NCBI RefSeq assembly: GCF_017744955.1
Contig: NZ_JAGIAG010000012.1
Span: 21,289 to 85,288, forward strand
Length of the DNA: 64,000 nucleotides
Direction of reading: 5' to 3'
Origin: Dokdonella sp.
GTDB taxonomy: Bacteria > Pseudomonadota > Gammaproteobacteria > Xanthomonadales > Rhodanobacteraceae
The notes below the pieces were generated by a model that saw only the letters and a list, made by a program, of their open reading frames with translations, was not told the DNA's origin and searched no databases. Below, in pieces: positions 26,823-36,550 of this stretch (position 1 is its first letter; each line of letters starts with the position of its first letter). The position numbers were made by a program, and so were the translations under genes.

Positions 26823-26926
26823 TGTGCAGAAAGTCCCACATTCAATCCGATTCGGAGCGACTTCGTCACGCTGCTCTGCAACGACGAATGCCGTACGCGG
26901 ACGTATGTTCTTTTTCGTACGATGAC

Positions 26927-28870
26927 TTACGTCACCGATGAACTTTTTGTCACGAAGAACGCTGAGGCATCGGCCAGCGAGCGCGTGCGCGGCAGCGGCG
27001 GCAGGCTGGACAGGAAGATGCGCCCGTAGCCGCGCGAGGTCAGGCGCGGATCGCACAGCATCAGCACGCCGCGATCGTGCACGTCGCGGATCAGCCGGCC
27101 GGCGCCCTGCTTCAGCGCGATCACCGCAGCCGGGATCTGCCAGTCGGCGAACGGATTGCCGCCGGCCTCGCGCAGCGCGTCGAGGCGCGCGACCAGCACC
27201 GGATCGTCCGGCGCGGCGAACGGCAGCTTGTCGATGACGACCAGGCTGAGCGCCTCGCCGGCGACGTCGACGCCTTCCCAGAAGCTCGCCGCGCCGAGCA
27301 GCACGCCGTTGCCGGATGCGCGGAATTCGGTGAGCAGGCGATGTCGCGGCGCGGTGCCCTGCACGAACAGCGGAAATCCCACGCGCAGCGGCAGCAGCTC
27401 CGCCGCGCGGCGGAGCGCGCGATGCGAGGTGAACAGCAGGAACGCGCGGCCGCGCGAGGCTTCGAGCATCGGCACCGCGGCGTCGACGACGCGATCGACG
27501 TAGTCCGCCGCGCTCGGATCCGGCAGCCCCTGCGGCAGATAGGCCAGCGCCTGGCGCGCGTAGTCGAACGGACTGTCGAGGTTCAAGGTGACCGGATCGT
27601 CGAGCCCGAGCTGGCGCGCGAAATGGTCGAAGCGGCCGGCGACCGACAGCGTCGCCGAGGTGAAGATCCACGCGGCGCGGCTCTGCTCGCGCAGCTCGCG
27701 CAGCGGCGCGGCGAGGTCGAGCGGCGTGGCGTGGAAGGCGAAACCGTGCGTCGACAGCTCGTACCAATGCACCGCGTCGCGCGTGCCGCCGTCGGTCAGG
27801 TGGGTGAGCTTGGCCGCGTGCTCCGCCGCACGCTCGGCGAGGCTGGCGAGGCCGCGGCTGCGTTCGGCGTGCTTGCCGACGACCTCGTTGAATTCGTTCA
27901 ATGCGCTGCGCAGCGTCTCCAGCTCGCGCTCGACCTCGACGTCGCGTTCGATCAGGGTGAACGCGCCCTTGGCCGGGAAGCGGTCGAGCGCGAGCCGCAG
28001 TCGCTTGATCGTCGCGTTCAAGGCGTCGATCGGCGCCTGCAGCGAAGCGAACGCGCCGCTGACGTTCGCGCATTCGGCCACCGCGTCGCCGCCGAGTTCG
28101 GTCAGCTGGCGCGCCGACAAGGTGGTCGAGAAGAACTGGCCGGCCAGCTCCGGAATCTGATGTGCCTCGTCCAGGATGAACGCGTGCGCGCCGGGCAGGA
28201 TCTCGCCGAAGCCTTCCTGCTTGATCGCCAGGTCCGCGAACAGCAAGTGGTGGTTGACGACGACGAGATCGGCCTCCTGCGCCGCGCGCCGCGCCTTGAC
28301 CACGAAGCAGTCGCCGAACAGCGGACATTCGGCGCCGAGGCAGTTCTCGGTCGTCGAGGTCACGCGCGGCCACAGCGGCGAGTCTTCCGCCACCTCGGCA
28401 AGTTCCGCGCGATCGCCGGACGCGGTGCGCGTCGACCAGACGTGGATCGCCTGCAACTGGGCGACCTGCTCGCGGCTGGCGAAGCGCCCTTCCTGACGCG
28501 CCTGGTCGAGCCGGTGCAGGCACAGATAGTTCGCGCGTCCCTTCAGCAACGCCGCCGACAGACGCGCACCGAGCACGCTGCGCACCTGCGGCAGGTCGCG
28601 ATGGAACAGCTGGTCCTGCAAGGTCTTGGTGCCGGTGGAAACGATCACGCGCCGCCCCGACGTCAGCGCAGGCACCAGGTAGGCGAAGGTCTTGCCAGTC
28701 CCGGTGCCGGCCTCGGCGACGAGCATCTGCCGCTCGTCGATCGCCTCCTCCACCGCCGCCGCCATCGACTGCTGCGAAGCACGCGGCGCGAAGCCGGGCA
28801 CTTCGCGCGCGAACGGGCCTTCGGGGCCGAGCAGATCGGCCGCGCTAGTGGCGGGTTGCGTGTCGATCAT
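26927..28870 (-). CDS. yoaA: ATP-dependent DNA helicase, DinG/YoaA family
   Basis: 647 residues, typical for YoaA. Walker A 'AEAGTGTGKTFAY' (about 51-63), four iron-sulfur cysteines (NYLCLHR and CLGAECPLFGDC), Walker B ILDEAHQIPE, and C-terminal helicase motifs including 'IDKLPFAAPDDPV' and KQGAGRLIRD. It is an XPD-like 5'-3' DNA helicase in the cytosol acting in replication-repair; E. coli YoaA works with the clamp-loader subunit chi. YoaA rather than DinG is preferred from length and motif spacing. Confidence 0.92.
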   Translation of the reverse strand: MIDTQPATSAADLLGPEGPFAREVPGFAPRASQQSMAAAVEEAIDERQMLVAEAGTGTGKTFAYLVPALTSGRRVIVSTGTKTLQDQLFHRDLPQVRSVLGARLSAALLKGRANYLCLHRLDQARQEGRFASREQVAQLQAIHVWSTRTASGDRAELAEVAEDSPLWPRVTSTTENCLGAECPLFGDCFVVKARRAAQEADLVVVNHHLLFADLAIKQEGFGEILPGAHAFILDEAHQIPELAGQFFSTTLSARQLTELGGDAVAECANVSGAFASLQAPIDALNATIKRLRLALDRFPAKGAFTLIERDVEVERELETLRSALNEFNEVVGKHAERSRGLASLAERAAEHAAKLTHLTDGGTRDAVHWYELSTHGFAFHATPLDLAAPLRELREQSRAAWIFTSATLSVAGRFDHFARQLGLDDPVTLNLDSPFDYARQALAYLPQGLPDPSAADYVDRVVDAAVPMLEASRGRAFLLFTSHRALRRAAELLPLRVGFPLFVQGTAPRHRLLTEFRASGNGVLLGAASFWEGVDVAGEALSLVVIDKLPFAAPDDPVLVARLDALREAGGNPFADWQIPAAVIALKQGAGRLIRDVHDRGVLMLCDPRLTSRGYGRIFLSSLPPLPRTRSLADASAFFVTKSSSVT

Positions 28871-28889
28871 CAGCGGAAAAGAGCTTTGG

Positions 28890-29074
28890 ACGCGGATCGA
28901 CGCGGATGAACGCGGGGCGAGTGCTTGAGTTCAGGAACATCTTGATTCGCGATGGTTCGCGGCCTGCGTCGACGGGAAGAAAAGGCTTTGACGCGGATTG
29001 GACGGATGAAAACGGATAAAGCGTGTGCATCAGAAAAATCGCTTGATCCGTGTCGATCCGCGCTGATCCGCGTC
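28890..29074. repeat. Three clusters of 10-bp repeats (ACGCGGATCG / GATCCGCGTC)
   Basis: Units at 28890, 28900 and 28910 (ACGCGGATSR type), then at 28991, 29001 and 29011 in the same orientation, and at 29045, 29055 and 29065 in the opposite orientation (GATCCGYGTC). The first two clusters share the preceding GCTTTG(G). The array fills most of the 221-bp gap between the helicase and the TPR lipoprotein gene; the inverted clusters can pair. Confidence 0.75.
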
Positions 29075-29091
29075 CCGCTTTTCCCCGAGCG

Positions 29092-29613
29092 TCACATCCG
29101 CAGACGCGGCGCCACGCGGCATTCCTTCAGGCGCTGCTTGGCCTGCGCCACCGTGGCCGCGTCGTTCAGCGCGGTGCGCGCCTCGACCACGGTCTGCCAG
29201 TTGCGCGCGCACAGGCTGCCGACTTTCGGGCCGAGCGTGAAGCTCTTGATCGCGGTCTGCTCGGCCGGCAGCCAGTTGCCGCGCGCGATCTCGAGCTCGG
29301 CGACATACTGCAGGATGTCCGGCGCATCCGGCGCCAGCTTCAACGCGGAATTCGCCGCGGCGATCGCGCCGGCGTAGTCCCTGGCCGCCTCCGCCGTGTG
29401 CGCCTTGGCGAGGAAACCGTCGATGGCCGGATCGCGCAGCGGCTGCACCTGCACCGCCGAATCGAGCCCCTCGCCGGCGGCGCGGATCGCCTTGACCGCG
29501 GCGACCGGATCGACCGTCACCGTCGGCTTGACCTCCGGCGCCGGCGGCGGTTGCGCGCAACCGGACAACACCACGGCGATCGAAAAACCGATGTTGCGAA
29601 GCTTCATGTTCAT
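29092..29613 (-). CDS. TPR lipoprotein, probable PBP1b activator (LpoP-like)
   Basis: 173 residues with a lipoprotein signal (lipobox LSGC, Cys19), a Pro-rich tether (PPPAPEVKPTVTVDP) and TPR-like helices ('YAGAIAAANSALKLAPDAPD', 'ELEIARGNWLPAEQTAIKSF'). It follows the PBP1b gene by 36 bp on the same strand. In Pseudomonas aeruginosa the PBP1b activator LpoP is a TPR outer-membrane lipoprotein encoded with ponB; architecture and position match, so the same role is inferred. The start may be the second Met (29607). Confidence 0.75.
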   Translation of the reverse strand: MNMKLRNIGFSIAVVLSGCAQPPPAPEVKPTVTVDPVAAVKAIRAAGEGLDSAVQVQPLRDPAIDGFLAKAHTAEAARDYAGAIAAANSALKLAPDAPDILQYVAELEIARGNWLPAEQTAIKSFTLGPKVGSLCARNWQTVVEARTALNDAATVAQAKQRLKECRVAPRLRM

Positions 29614-29649
29614 TCGTCGCTACCGAAAACCAACCCCGATTCTCGCACG

Positions 29650-31911
29650 TCAGCCGCCGTCGCCGCCGAAGAACTGCTTGAGCTGGTCGAGCGGGCAATG
29701 CTCCTCGTCGGTCGGCGCGTAGCCGCTGGCGAACGGCAGCTCGCGCGCGCCCGAGCAGGCCGAGTCGGAACGCTTGCCTTCGGCGCTGACCCAGACCCGC
29801 TCGATGCCGTCCTGCGGCACCGACAGCGGCGCGGTCGGCAGGCGCTTCATCAATTCGATCCAGATGCGCAAGGCGCCGGTCGAGCCCATCAGCCGCGTCG
29901 GCTTGTTGTCGTCGCGGCCGACCCAGGCGACCGCCAGCGTGCTGCCGGTGAAGCCGGCGAACCAGGAGTCGCGCTGCGTGTCGCTGGTGCCGGTCTTGCC
30001 GGCCGCACGCAGATTGCCCAGGCCCGCCTCGGTGATCGAGCGCGCCGTGCCGCTGACCGCGACCTGCTGCATCGCGTAGATGACCAGGCGCGTCGCGGTG
30101 GTGTAGTCGCCGCCGCCCGGCTTGACCGCGTAGCGCGTCAGCGGCCGACCCTGCGCGTCGAGCACGCCGCGCAGCGCGCGCAGCGGGATCGCGTGGCCAT
30201 CGGCGGCGAGGTATTGGTACAGCCGCGCCACGTCGAACGGGCTCAGCTCGACCGCGCCGAGCAGGAGCGAAGGATTGGGATTGATCTCGCGGCCGAGCCC
30301 GAAGGATTGCAGGAATCCGCGCACGCGGTCGACGCCGACGCGCAGGCCGAGGTGTACGGTCGCCAGGTTGAAGCTGCGCACCAGCGCGTCGATCAGCAGC
30401 ACCTGGCCGTGCGTCTGGCGGTCGTCGTTCTGCGGCTGCCAGCGCTGCCCGTTCGGCTGCGCCATGTCGACGGTGGTGTCGTCGACCGGTGTCGCCAGCG
30501 AGTAGCGCTGCGGTTGCGCCAGCGCGACCAGGTTGACGAACGGCTTCACCAGCGAGCCGATCGGCCGCAGCGCGTCGAGCGCGCGGTTGAAGCCGGGCTC
30601 GTCGACGTTGCGGCTGCCGATCATCGCCTGCACCTCGCCGTCGCGCGCGCCGGTGACGACGACGGCCGACTCGACCGAGTCGCCACGCTGTCCGAGCCCG
30701 GTCAGCGCCTTGTCGACCGCATCCTCGGCCATCGCCTGCGCCGACGGCGCCAGCGTGGTGTGGATGGCGAGCCCGGCGCTGTTCAGTTCGGTGTCGGGGT
30801 AGTCCTGCTTGAGCTGGCGGCGGACCAGATCGAGGAAAGCCGGATAGCGATCGCGCGGCAGCGTCGCCTGCGCCGCCGTGCCGATCGGCTGCTTGACCGC
30901 CGCCGCGTAGCTCGCCTCGTCGAGCAGGCCGGTGCTGCGGAACATGCCGAGCACCAGATTTCGCCGCGCCAGCGCGCGCTCGGGATTGCGGCGCGGGTCG
31001 TACAGGCTTGGGCCCTGCACCATGCCGACCAGCAGCGCGATGTCGGCCGCCTGCAACGTGCGCACGTCGCGGCCGAAGTAGAACTCGCTCGCCGCGGCGA
31101 AGCCATGCACGGCCTGACCGCCCTGCTGGCCGAGGAAGATCTCGTTGACATAGGCCTCGAGGATCGCCCGCTTGTCGTAGCGCGCCTCGATCAGCAGCGA
31201 CAGCAGCGCCTCGTTGAGCTTGCGCATCAACGTCTGGCTGCGGTCGAGGAACAGGTTCTTGACCAGCTGCTGGGTCAGGGTCGAACCGCCCTGCACGACG
31301 CGTCCGGCGATCAGGTTGGCCCAGGCCGCGCGCAGGATCGCGCCGAGGTCGATGCCGTGGTGATGCTTGAAGTCGCGATCCTCGACCGCCTGCAGGCCGC
31401 CGAGCAGCAACGGCGGAATCTCGCCGAGCTGCACCACGCGCCGGTCCTCCTGCTGCGTGCCGTACAGCGTCGCGATGCGCGCCGGCTCCAGCCGCACGCT
31501 GGCCAGCGCCGCGCCGCTGTCGGCGTCGACCAGTTCGCCGACGCGACCGCCGGCCAGGGTGACCGCGATGCGCTTCTCGCGCTCGCGTCCGTCGAGATAG
31601 ATGAACGCGCGCCGCGCGATCGTCCAGCGCGCGCCGTCGCGATGGAAGGTGCCGGGCGTGCGCGCCACCGCGTCGTCGAGATAGCGCGCCGCCTCCAGCT
31701 CGAGCGCGAGCGCCTCCGCGCTCAGCGGCAACCCCGGTGCGAGCTGCAGCGATCGTGCGTAGACGCGGCTCGGATATTCCCACGACAAGTCGTCGAAGCG
31801 GCTGCGCACTTCGCGGTCGAGATAGAACGTGTACGGAACCAGGAACCCGATCGCGAAACCGAGACCGATCCAGAACGGAATCCGCAACAGACGCCAGAGC
31901 GTGCGCAACAC
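29650..31911 (-). CDS. mrcB: Penicillin-binding protein 1B, bifunctional peptidoglycan synthase
   Basis: 753 residues: a transmembrane helix (about 8-30), a UB2H-like region ('PSRVYARSLQLAPGLPLSAE'), a GT51 transglycosylase with 'EDRDFKHHHGIDLGAILRAA' and GGSTLTQQLVKNLFL, and a transpeptidase with Ser in GSLVKPF, the SFN motif in LVRSFNLATVHLG and KTGT in AGKTGTSDTQ. It polymerises and cross-links peptidoglycan at the inner membrane. First gene of a likely two-gene unit with the TPR lipoprotein. Divergent from the glycosyltransferase. Confidence 0.96.
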   Translation of the reverse strand: MLRTLWRLLRIPFWIGLGFAIGFLVPYTFYLDREVRSRFDDLSWEYPSRVYARSLQLAPGLPLSAEALALELEAARYLDDAVARTPGTFHRDGARWTIARRAFIYLDGREREKRIAVTLAGGRVGELVDADSGAALASVRLEPARIATLYGTQQEDRRVVQLGEIPPLLLGGLQAVEDRDFKHHHGIDLGAILRAAWANLIAGRVVQGGSTLTQQLVKNLFLDRSQTLMRKLNEALLSLLIEARYDKRAILEAYVNEIFLGQQGGQAVHGFAAASEFYFGRDVRTLQAADIALLVGMVQGPSLYDPRRNPERALARRNLVLGMFRSTGLLDEASYAAAVKQPIGTAAQATLPRDRYPAFLDLVRRQLKQDYPDTELNSAGLAIHTTLAPSAQAMAEDAVDKALTGLGQRGDSVESAVVVTGARDGEVQAMIGSRNVDEPGFNRALDALRPIGSLVKPFVNLVALAQPQRYSLATPVDDTTVDMAQPNGQRWQPQNDDRQTHGQVLLIDALVRSFNLATVHLGLRVGVDRVRGFLQSFGLGREINPNPSLLLGAVELSPFDVARLYQYLAADGHAIPLRALRGVLDAQGRPLTRYAVKPGGGDYTTATRLVIYAMQQVAVSGTARSITEAGLGNLRAAGKTGTSDTQRDSWFAGFTGSTLAVAWVGRDDNKPTRLMGSTGALRIWIELMKRLPTAPLSVPQDGIERVWVSAEGKRSDSACSGARELPFASGYAPTDEEHCPLDQLKQFFGGDGG

Positions 31912-32119
31912 GTTCAGAAAACCCGCGGGAAAAGACGGTGGCTCATTTCGCTACGGCGGCACACTAGACGGAACGGAAGGCGGAATTCGGGCGATCCGGA
32001 GCCGGATCGAGGCGCGCGCAGTGTAGCCGCGCCGCGTCGCGCGTGGCGAGACGGTTCGCGCCGGGCCGGCAAACTCGGCGATAATCACAAGGCTTGCGCC
32101 TTTCGTACACGGAGCCCGG

Positions 32120-35100
32120 ATGCACGTCACGCCGATCGCCGCGAAGCCATCCGCCGGCGACGGTATGGCCGAACGACCCAGCCTCGAACCCGCCGCGCCG
32201 CCGTTGCGCGTGTGCGTGTACGCGGCCGACACGGCCTCGCCGGAACGGCTGGACGCGTTGCGCGAACGCCTGCCTCGGGCGGCGGCGTTCACGCTGCTCG
32301 GTACGCCTGCGGCGGCACCGGGCGCGCAGAACCTCGCGGACGATCCGCTGGAACTGCTGGCCACCGCCGCGCGCGCCTTCCCGCACGAGCATCTGATTCT
32401 GGTTCGCGCCGACCTCGACCTGCCGCGCTTCGCCGGCGAACGGTTGCTGCGCGCACTCGATCGACCCGACGTGCTCGGCGCCTTGCCGCTGACCGAATCG
32501 AGCCTCGACCCCGATCGCAGCGGCGTGTTGCGGACGGCCGCCGAGCACGCCGCGGACGCGCATCGCGTCGACGCGCTCTGCTACGCCTATTCCGCCCGCC
32601 GCATCGACGACGATGCGGATTTCCCCGACGCCCTGCCGGCCCTCTCCGCCTGGCACGGCGAGCGCCTCGCCAGACTCGGCGCGGACCGCCTGCGCGAGCG
32701 CGACGCGCTCGAGGCGGGCGGGCTGCGCGTGGTGCGCCTGGATCACCTCTACGTCGAAACCGGCGCTGCCGATGCTCCGGCACGCGAAGCGGTCGTGCCC
32801 TCGCCGCTCGATCCGTTGCGCGAGCAGGTCGCGGCCGCGCTGGCCGCCGGTCTCGCGCCGGCGCAGCCGGGGCTCGACGCCAAGCCCGTGCTGCTGCACG
32901 TGCTGCACGGCTGGGGCGGTGGCGCCGAGCGCTGGGTGCGCGACTACGCCGCCGCCGATTCCGCCGCGCATCATCTCGTGCTGATCGCGCGCGGACGCTT
33001 CAAGCACCGCCGCCACGGCGAATGGCTGGAGCTGCACGACGGCGCCATGAACGGCCCGCCGCTGCGCCGCTGGCCGCTGCCGCGGCCGATCGCCGACACC
33101 GCGATCGGCGACGCGACTTATCGCCGCCTGCTCGCCGGCGTGCTGCGCGACTACGGCGTCGACGCGCTGATCGTGTCCTCGCTGATCGGCCACAGCCTCG
33201 ACGCGCTGCGCACCTCGCTGCCGCTGTACTGCATCGTCCACGACCACTATCCGCTGTGGCCGATCCTGCATCGCGATTTCGGCGATCCCGCCGTCGCCTT
33301 CGACGAAGCGCAGCGCGCCGCCGATCTCGCCGCCAACGGCGACGACGCGGAGTTCGCCGAACGCGATCCACGCCATTGGCGCCGCCTGCGCGACGCGACC
33401 GTCGCCGCCCTGCGCGAAGCCGAAGCGACGCTGATCGCGCCGAGCCGCTCGGCGCTGGCGAACCATCTGCGCCTGGCGCCGGAACTCGGCGCGCTGCCGG
33501 CGCACGTGATCGCGCACGGTCTCGCGCCGTGGCCGGACGGCAGCCCGCAACCCGCATCGCCGCCGCCGCGCGAGCGGCTCCGCCTGCTGGTGCCGGGCCG
33601 CATCCGCCGCGGCAAGGGCGCCGAACTGCTGCGCGCGGCGGTGCCGCGTCTGCGCGAACACGCCGAGCTGTTCCTGCTCGGCGCCGGCAGCGACGCGCAC
33701 GCGCTGTTCGGCGAACACGGCCTGCACATCGTGCTCGACTATCGCCGCGACGAGCTGCCGCGCCTGGTCGGCGAAATCCGCCCGGATGCCGCGCTGCTGC
33801 TGCCGACCGTCGCGGAAACGTTCAGCTACGCGCTGTCGGAAATGCGCAGCCTCGGCCTGCCGGTGATCGCCACGCGCGTCGGCGCGCTGGCCGAGCGCAT
33901 CGAGGACGGCGCCGACGGCTTCCTGGTCGACGCCGACGTCGAGGCGATCGTCGCGCGCGTCGACGCGCTCGCGCGCCGGCCCGATGCGCTCGCCGCCGTG
34001 CGCGCCCGCCTCGCCGGCCTGGCACCGGCCACGACCGCGGAAGCGGCGCGCGCGTACACGACCCTGCTCGACCTGCCGCCGCGCGCCGGCGTGCGCTATC
34101 CGCTCGATTCGACCGATGCCGCTTCGCTGCACGACGCGGCGCTCGCGCACACGCTGGCGCAGTTGCGCGAGCGCGAGCGCGACGCGCGCGCGCAGCTGGC
34201 GGTCGCGACCGCGGAAAGCGCGCGGCGCGGCGACTGGGGCCACGGCCTCGACCGCGAGCTTTCGGCGACGCACAAGCGGCTGAAGAAGCTCAACGACGCC
34301 CACGACGCCCTGCACGAGGAACTCAAGGACCGCACCGACTGGGCGCTGCGCCTGGACAGCGAACTGCAGGACGTCAAGCCGCGCTACGAACAGATCCTCG
34401 CCAGCACGTCCTGGCGCCTCACCGCGCCGCTGCGCCGCGCGAACGCGGGCGTGCGCAGCCTGCGCGCGAGCCTCGCCTACCGCGCTCTGCACCTGCGCAA
34501 CATCGCCGGCCGCGTGCGCGGCAGCCTGGCCCAGCGCGGACTCGCCGGCACCGTGAAGCGCATCGCGCAGGAATTCGGTCGCGGCGGCGGTCCGGCGCCG
34601 GCGCGCGTCGTCTACGCCGAACCCAGCGACGACTTCGCGCCGTTCGCCGTGCCGAGCAGCACCACGCCGCGCGTCTCGATCGTGATCCCGGTCTACAACA
34701 AGATCGCCTACACGGTCGCCTGCCTGCGCTCGATCGCCGCGCACGCCGGCGCGACCGCGTTCGAGGTGATCGTCGTCGACGACGGCTCCAGCGACGCGAC
34801 GCCGCAGCGCCTGGCCGAGATCGCCGGTATCCGCGCGCAGCGCAACGCCGAGAACCTCGGCTTCATCGGCTCGTGCAACGCCGGCGCGGCGGCCGCGCGC
34901 GGCGACTACCTCCTGTTCCTCAACAACGATACCGTCGTCACGCCGGGCTGGCTCGACGCGCTCGTGCGCTGCCTCGAGCAGGCGCCGCACGCCGGCCTGG
35001 TCGGCGCCAAGCTGGTCTATCCCGACGGACGCCTGCAGGAAGCCGGCGGCATCGTTTTCGACGACGGCTCGGGCTGGAACTACGGCCGCTTCGAGGATCC

Positions 35101-36544
35101 GGCCGACGCGCGCTACGGCTTCCGCCGCGAAGTCGACTACTGCTCGGGCGCGGCGATCCTGCTGGGCCGCGACCTGTTCGAGCGGCTCGGCGCGTTCGAC
35201 CGCCGCTACGCGCCTGCCTACTACGAGGACACCGATCTCGCCTTCGCCGTACGCGATGCCGGCCTGAAGGTGTACTACGAGCCGGCCTCGACGGTCGTGC
35301 ATTTCGAAGGCATCACCTCGGGCACCGACCTGGCCAGCGGCACCAAGCGCTACCAGGTCGTCAATCGCGAGAAGTTCCAGGACAAGTGGAAGGACGCGCT
35401 CGCCCGCCAGCCCGCGCCCGGCACGCCGATCGGGCGCGCGGCGACGCATCGCGCCGGCAAGCGCGTGCTGATCGTCGACGCGACCACGCCGACGCCGGAT
35501 CAGGATTCCGGTTCGCTGCGCATGGTCAACCTGATGCGCGTGCTGGCCGATCTCGGCTGCCAGACCAGTTTCCTGCCCGACAACCGCGCCTGGGTCGAAC
35601 GCTACACGGCCGAGCTGCAGGAGCTCGGCGTCGAGGCGCTGTACGGCGCGCACGCGGCCGATCCGATCGCGCTGCTGCGCGAACGCGGCCGCGAGTTCGA
35701 CCTGATCGTGCTGTCGCGCCACTACGTGGCGGCGAGCTACGTCGGCCTGGTGCGCCTGTACGCGCCGCAGGCGACGCTGGCGTTCGACACGGTCGACCTG
35801 CACTACCTGCGCGAACAGCGCGCGGCCGAGCTGTCCGGCAAGCCCGAACTCGCGCGCCACGCCGCGGCGACGCGTGCGCAGGAGCTGAAACTGATCCGCG
35901 AGTGCGACGTGACGCTGGTGGTCAGCCCGGTCGAGCAGGAGCTGCTCGGCAAGGAAGCGCCCGGCGCGCGCGTGGAGGTGCTGTCGAACGTGCACGAGGT
36001 CTACGGCTGCCGCCGACCGTTCGACGCGCGCCGCGACCTGGTCTTCGTCGGCGGTTTCCAGCATCCGCCGAACACCGATGCAGTGACCTGGTTCGTGCGC
36101 GAGGTGTTTCCGCTGGTGCGCGCCGAGCTGCCGGAGCTGAATTTCCACGTGATCGGCAGCAAGGTGCCGGACGCGATCCGCGCGCTCGCCGACGAACACG
36201 TGCTGGTGCACGGCTACATCGAGGACATCGCTCCGTACATGGACGGCTGCCGCATCTCGGTCGCGCCGCTGCGCTACGGCGCCGGCGTCAAGGGCAAGGT
36301 CAACATGGCGATGAGCTACGGCATGCCGGTGGTGGCGACCACCGCCGCGGTCGAAGGCATGTACGTGCGTGCCGGCGAGGACGTGCTGGTCGCCGACGAG
36401 GCGGCCGCATTCGCCGCCGACGTCGTGCGGCTGTATCGCGATCCGGCGCTGTGGAAGCGGCTGTCGGCGAACGGCCTCGCCAACGTCGAACGGCATTTCT
36501 CGTTCTCCGCCGCGCGCGAAGCGCTGCGGCAGCTGCTGCCGTAG
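32120..36544 (+). CDS. Giant glycosyltransferase with GT4-like, GT2 and second GT4-like modules
   Basis: 1474 residues. The first module (about 25-630) is GT-B-like, with 'LLVPGRIRRGKGAELLRAAV' and 'PTVAETFSYALSEMRSLGLP'. A coiled helical stretch (680-790, 'DRELSATHKRLKKLNDAHDA') leads to a GT2 domain (about 848-1090) with 'VSIVIPVYNKIAYTVACLRS', VVDDGSSD, NNDT and 'YYEDTDLAFAVRDAGLKVYY'. A third, GT4-like module (1112-1474) contains 'VFVGGFQHPPNTDAVTWFVR' and GYIEDIAPYMDGCRISVAPL. Such fusions build rhamnan-type O-antigen or cell-surface glycans. Convergent with a methyltransferase gene 6 bp away, which may modify the chain. Met16 is an alternative start. Confidence 0.9.
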   Translation: MHVTPIAAKPSAGDGMAERPSLEPAAPPLRVCVYAADTASPERLDALRERLPRAAAFTLLGTPAAAPGAQNLADDPLELLATAARAFPHEHLILVRADLDLPRFAGERLLRALDRPDVLGALPLTESSLDPDRSGVLRTAAEHAADAHRVDALCYAYSARRIDDDADFPDALPALSAWHGERLARLGADRLRERDALEAGGLRVVRLDHLYVETGAADAPAREAVVPSPLDPLREQVAAALAAGLAPAQPGLDAKPVLLHVLHGWGGGAERWVRDYAAADSAAHHLVLIARGRFKHRRHGEWLELHDGAMNGPPLRRWPLPRPIADTAIGDATYRRLLAGVLRDYGVDALIVSSLIGHSLDALRTSLPLYCIVHDHYPLWPILHRDFGDPAVAFDEAQRAADLAANGDDAEFAERDPRHWRRLRDATVAALREAEATLIAPSRSALANHLRLAPELGALPAHVIAHGLAPWPDGSPQPASPPPRERLRLLVPGRIRRGKGAELLRAAVPRLREHAELFLLGAGSDAHALFGEHGLHIVLDYRRDELPRLVGEIRPDAALLLPTVAETFSYALSEMRSLGLPVIATRVGALAERIEDGADGFLVDADVEAIVARVDALARRPDALAAVRARLAGLAPATTAEAARAYTTLLDLPPRAGVRYPLDSTDAASLHDAALAHTLAQLRERERDARAQLAVATAESARRGDWGHGLDRELSATHKRLKKLNDAHDALHEELKDRTDWALRLDSELQDVKPRYEQILASTSWRLTAPLRRANAGVRSLRASLAYRALHLRNIAGRVRGSLAQRGLAGTVKRIAQEFGRGGGPAPARVVYAEPSDDFAPFAVPSSTTPRVSIVIPVYNKIAYTVACLRSIAAHAGATAFEVIVVDDGSSDATPQRLAEIAGIRAQRNAENLGFIGSCNAGAAAARGDYLLFLNNDTVVTPGWLDALVRCLEQAPHAGLVGAKLVYPDGRLQEAGGIVFDDGSGWNYGRFEDPADARYGFRREVDYCSGAAILLGRDLFERLGAFDRRYAPAYYEDTDLAFAVRDAGLKVYYEPASTVVHFEGITSGTDLASGTKRYQVVNREKFQDKWKDALARQPAPGTPIGRAATHRAGKRVLIVDATTPTPDQDSGSLRMVNLMRVLADLGCQTSFLPDNRAWVERYTAELQELGVEALYGAHAADPIALLRERGREFDLIVLSRHYVAASYVGLVRLYAPQATLAFDTVDLHYLREQRAAELSGKPELARHAAATRAQELKLIRECDVTLVVSPVEQELLGKEAPGARVEVLSNVHEVYGCRRPFDARRDLVFVGGFQHPPNTDAVTWFVREVFPLVRAELPELNFHVIGSKVPDAIRALADEHVLVHGYIEDIAPYMDGCRISVAPLRYGAGVKGKVNMAMSYGMPVVATTAAVEGMYVRAGEDVLVADEAAAFAADVVRLYRDPALWKRLSANGLANVERHFSFSAAREALRQLLP

Positions 36545-36550
36545 GGACCT

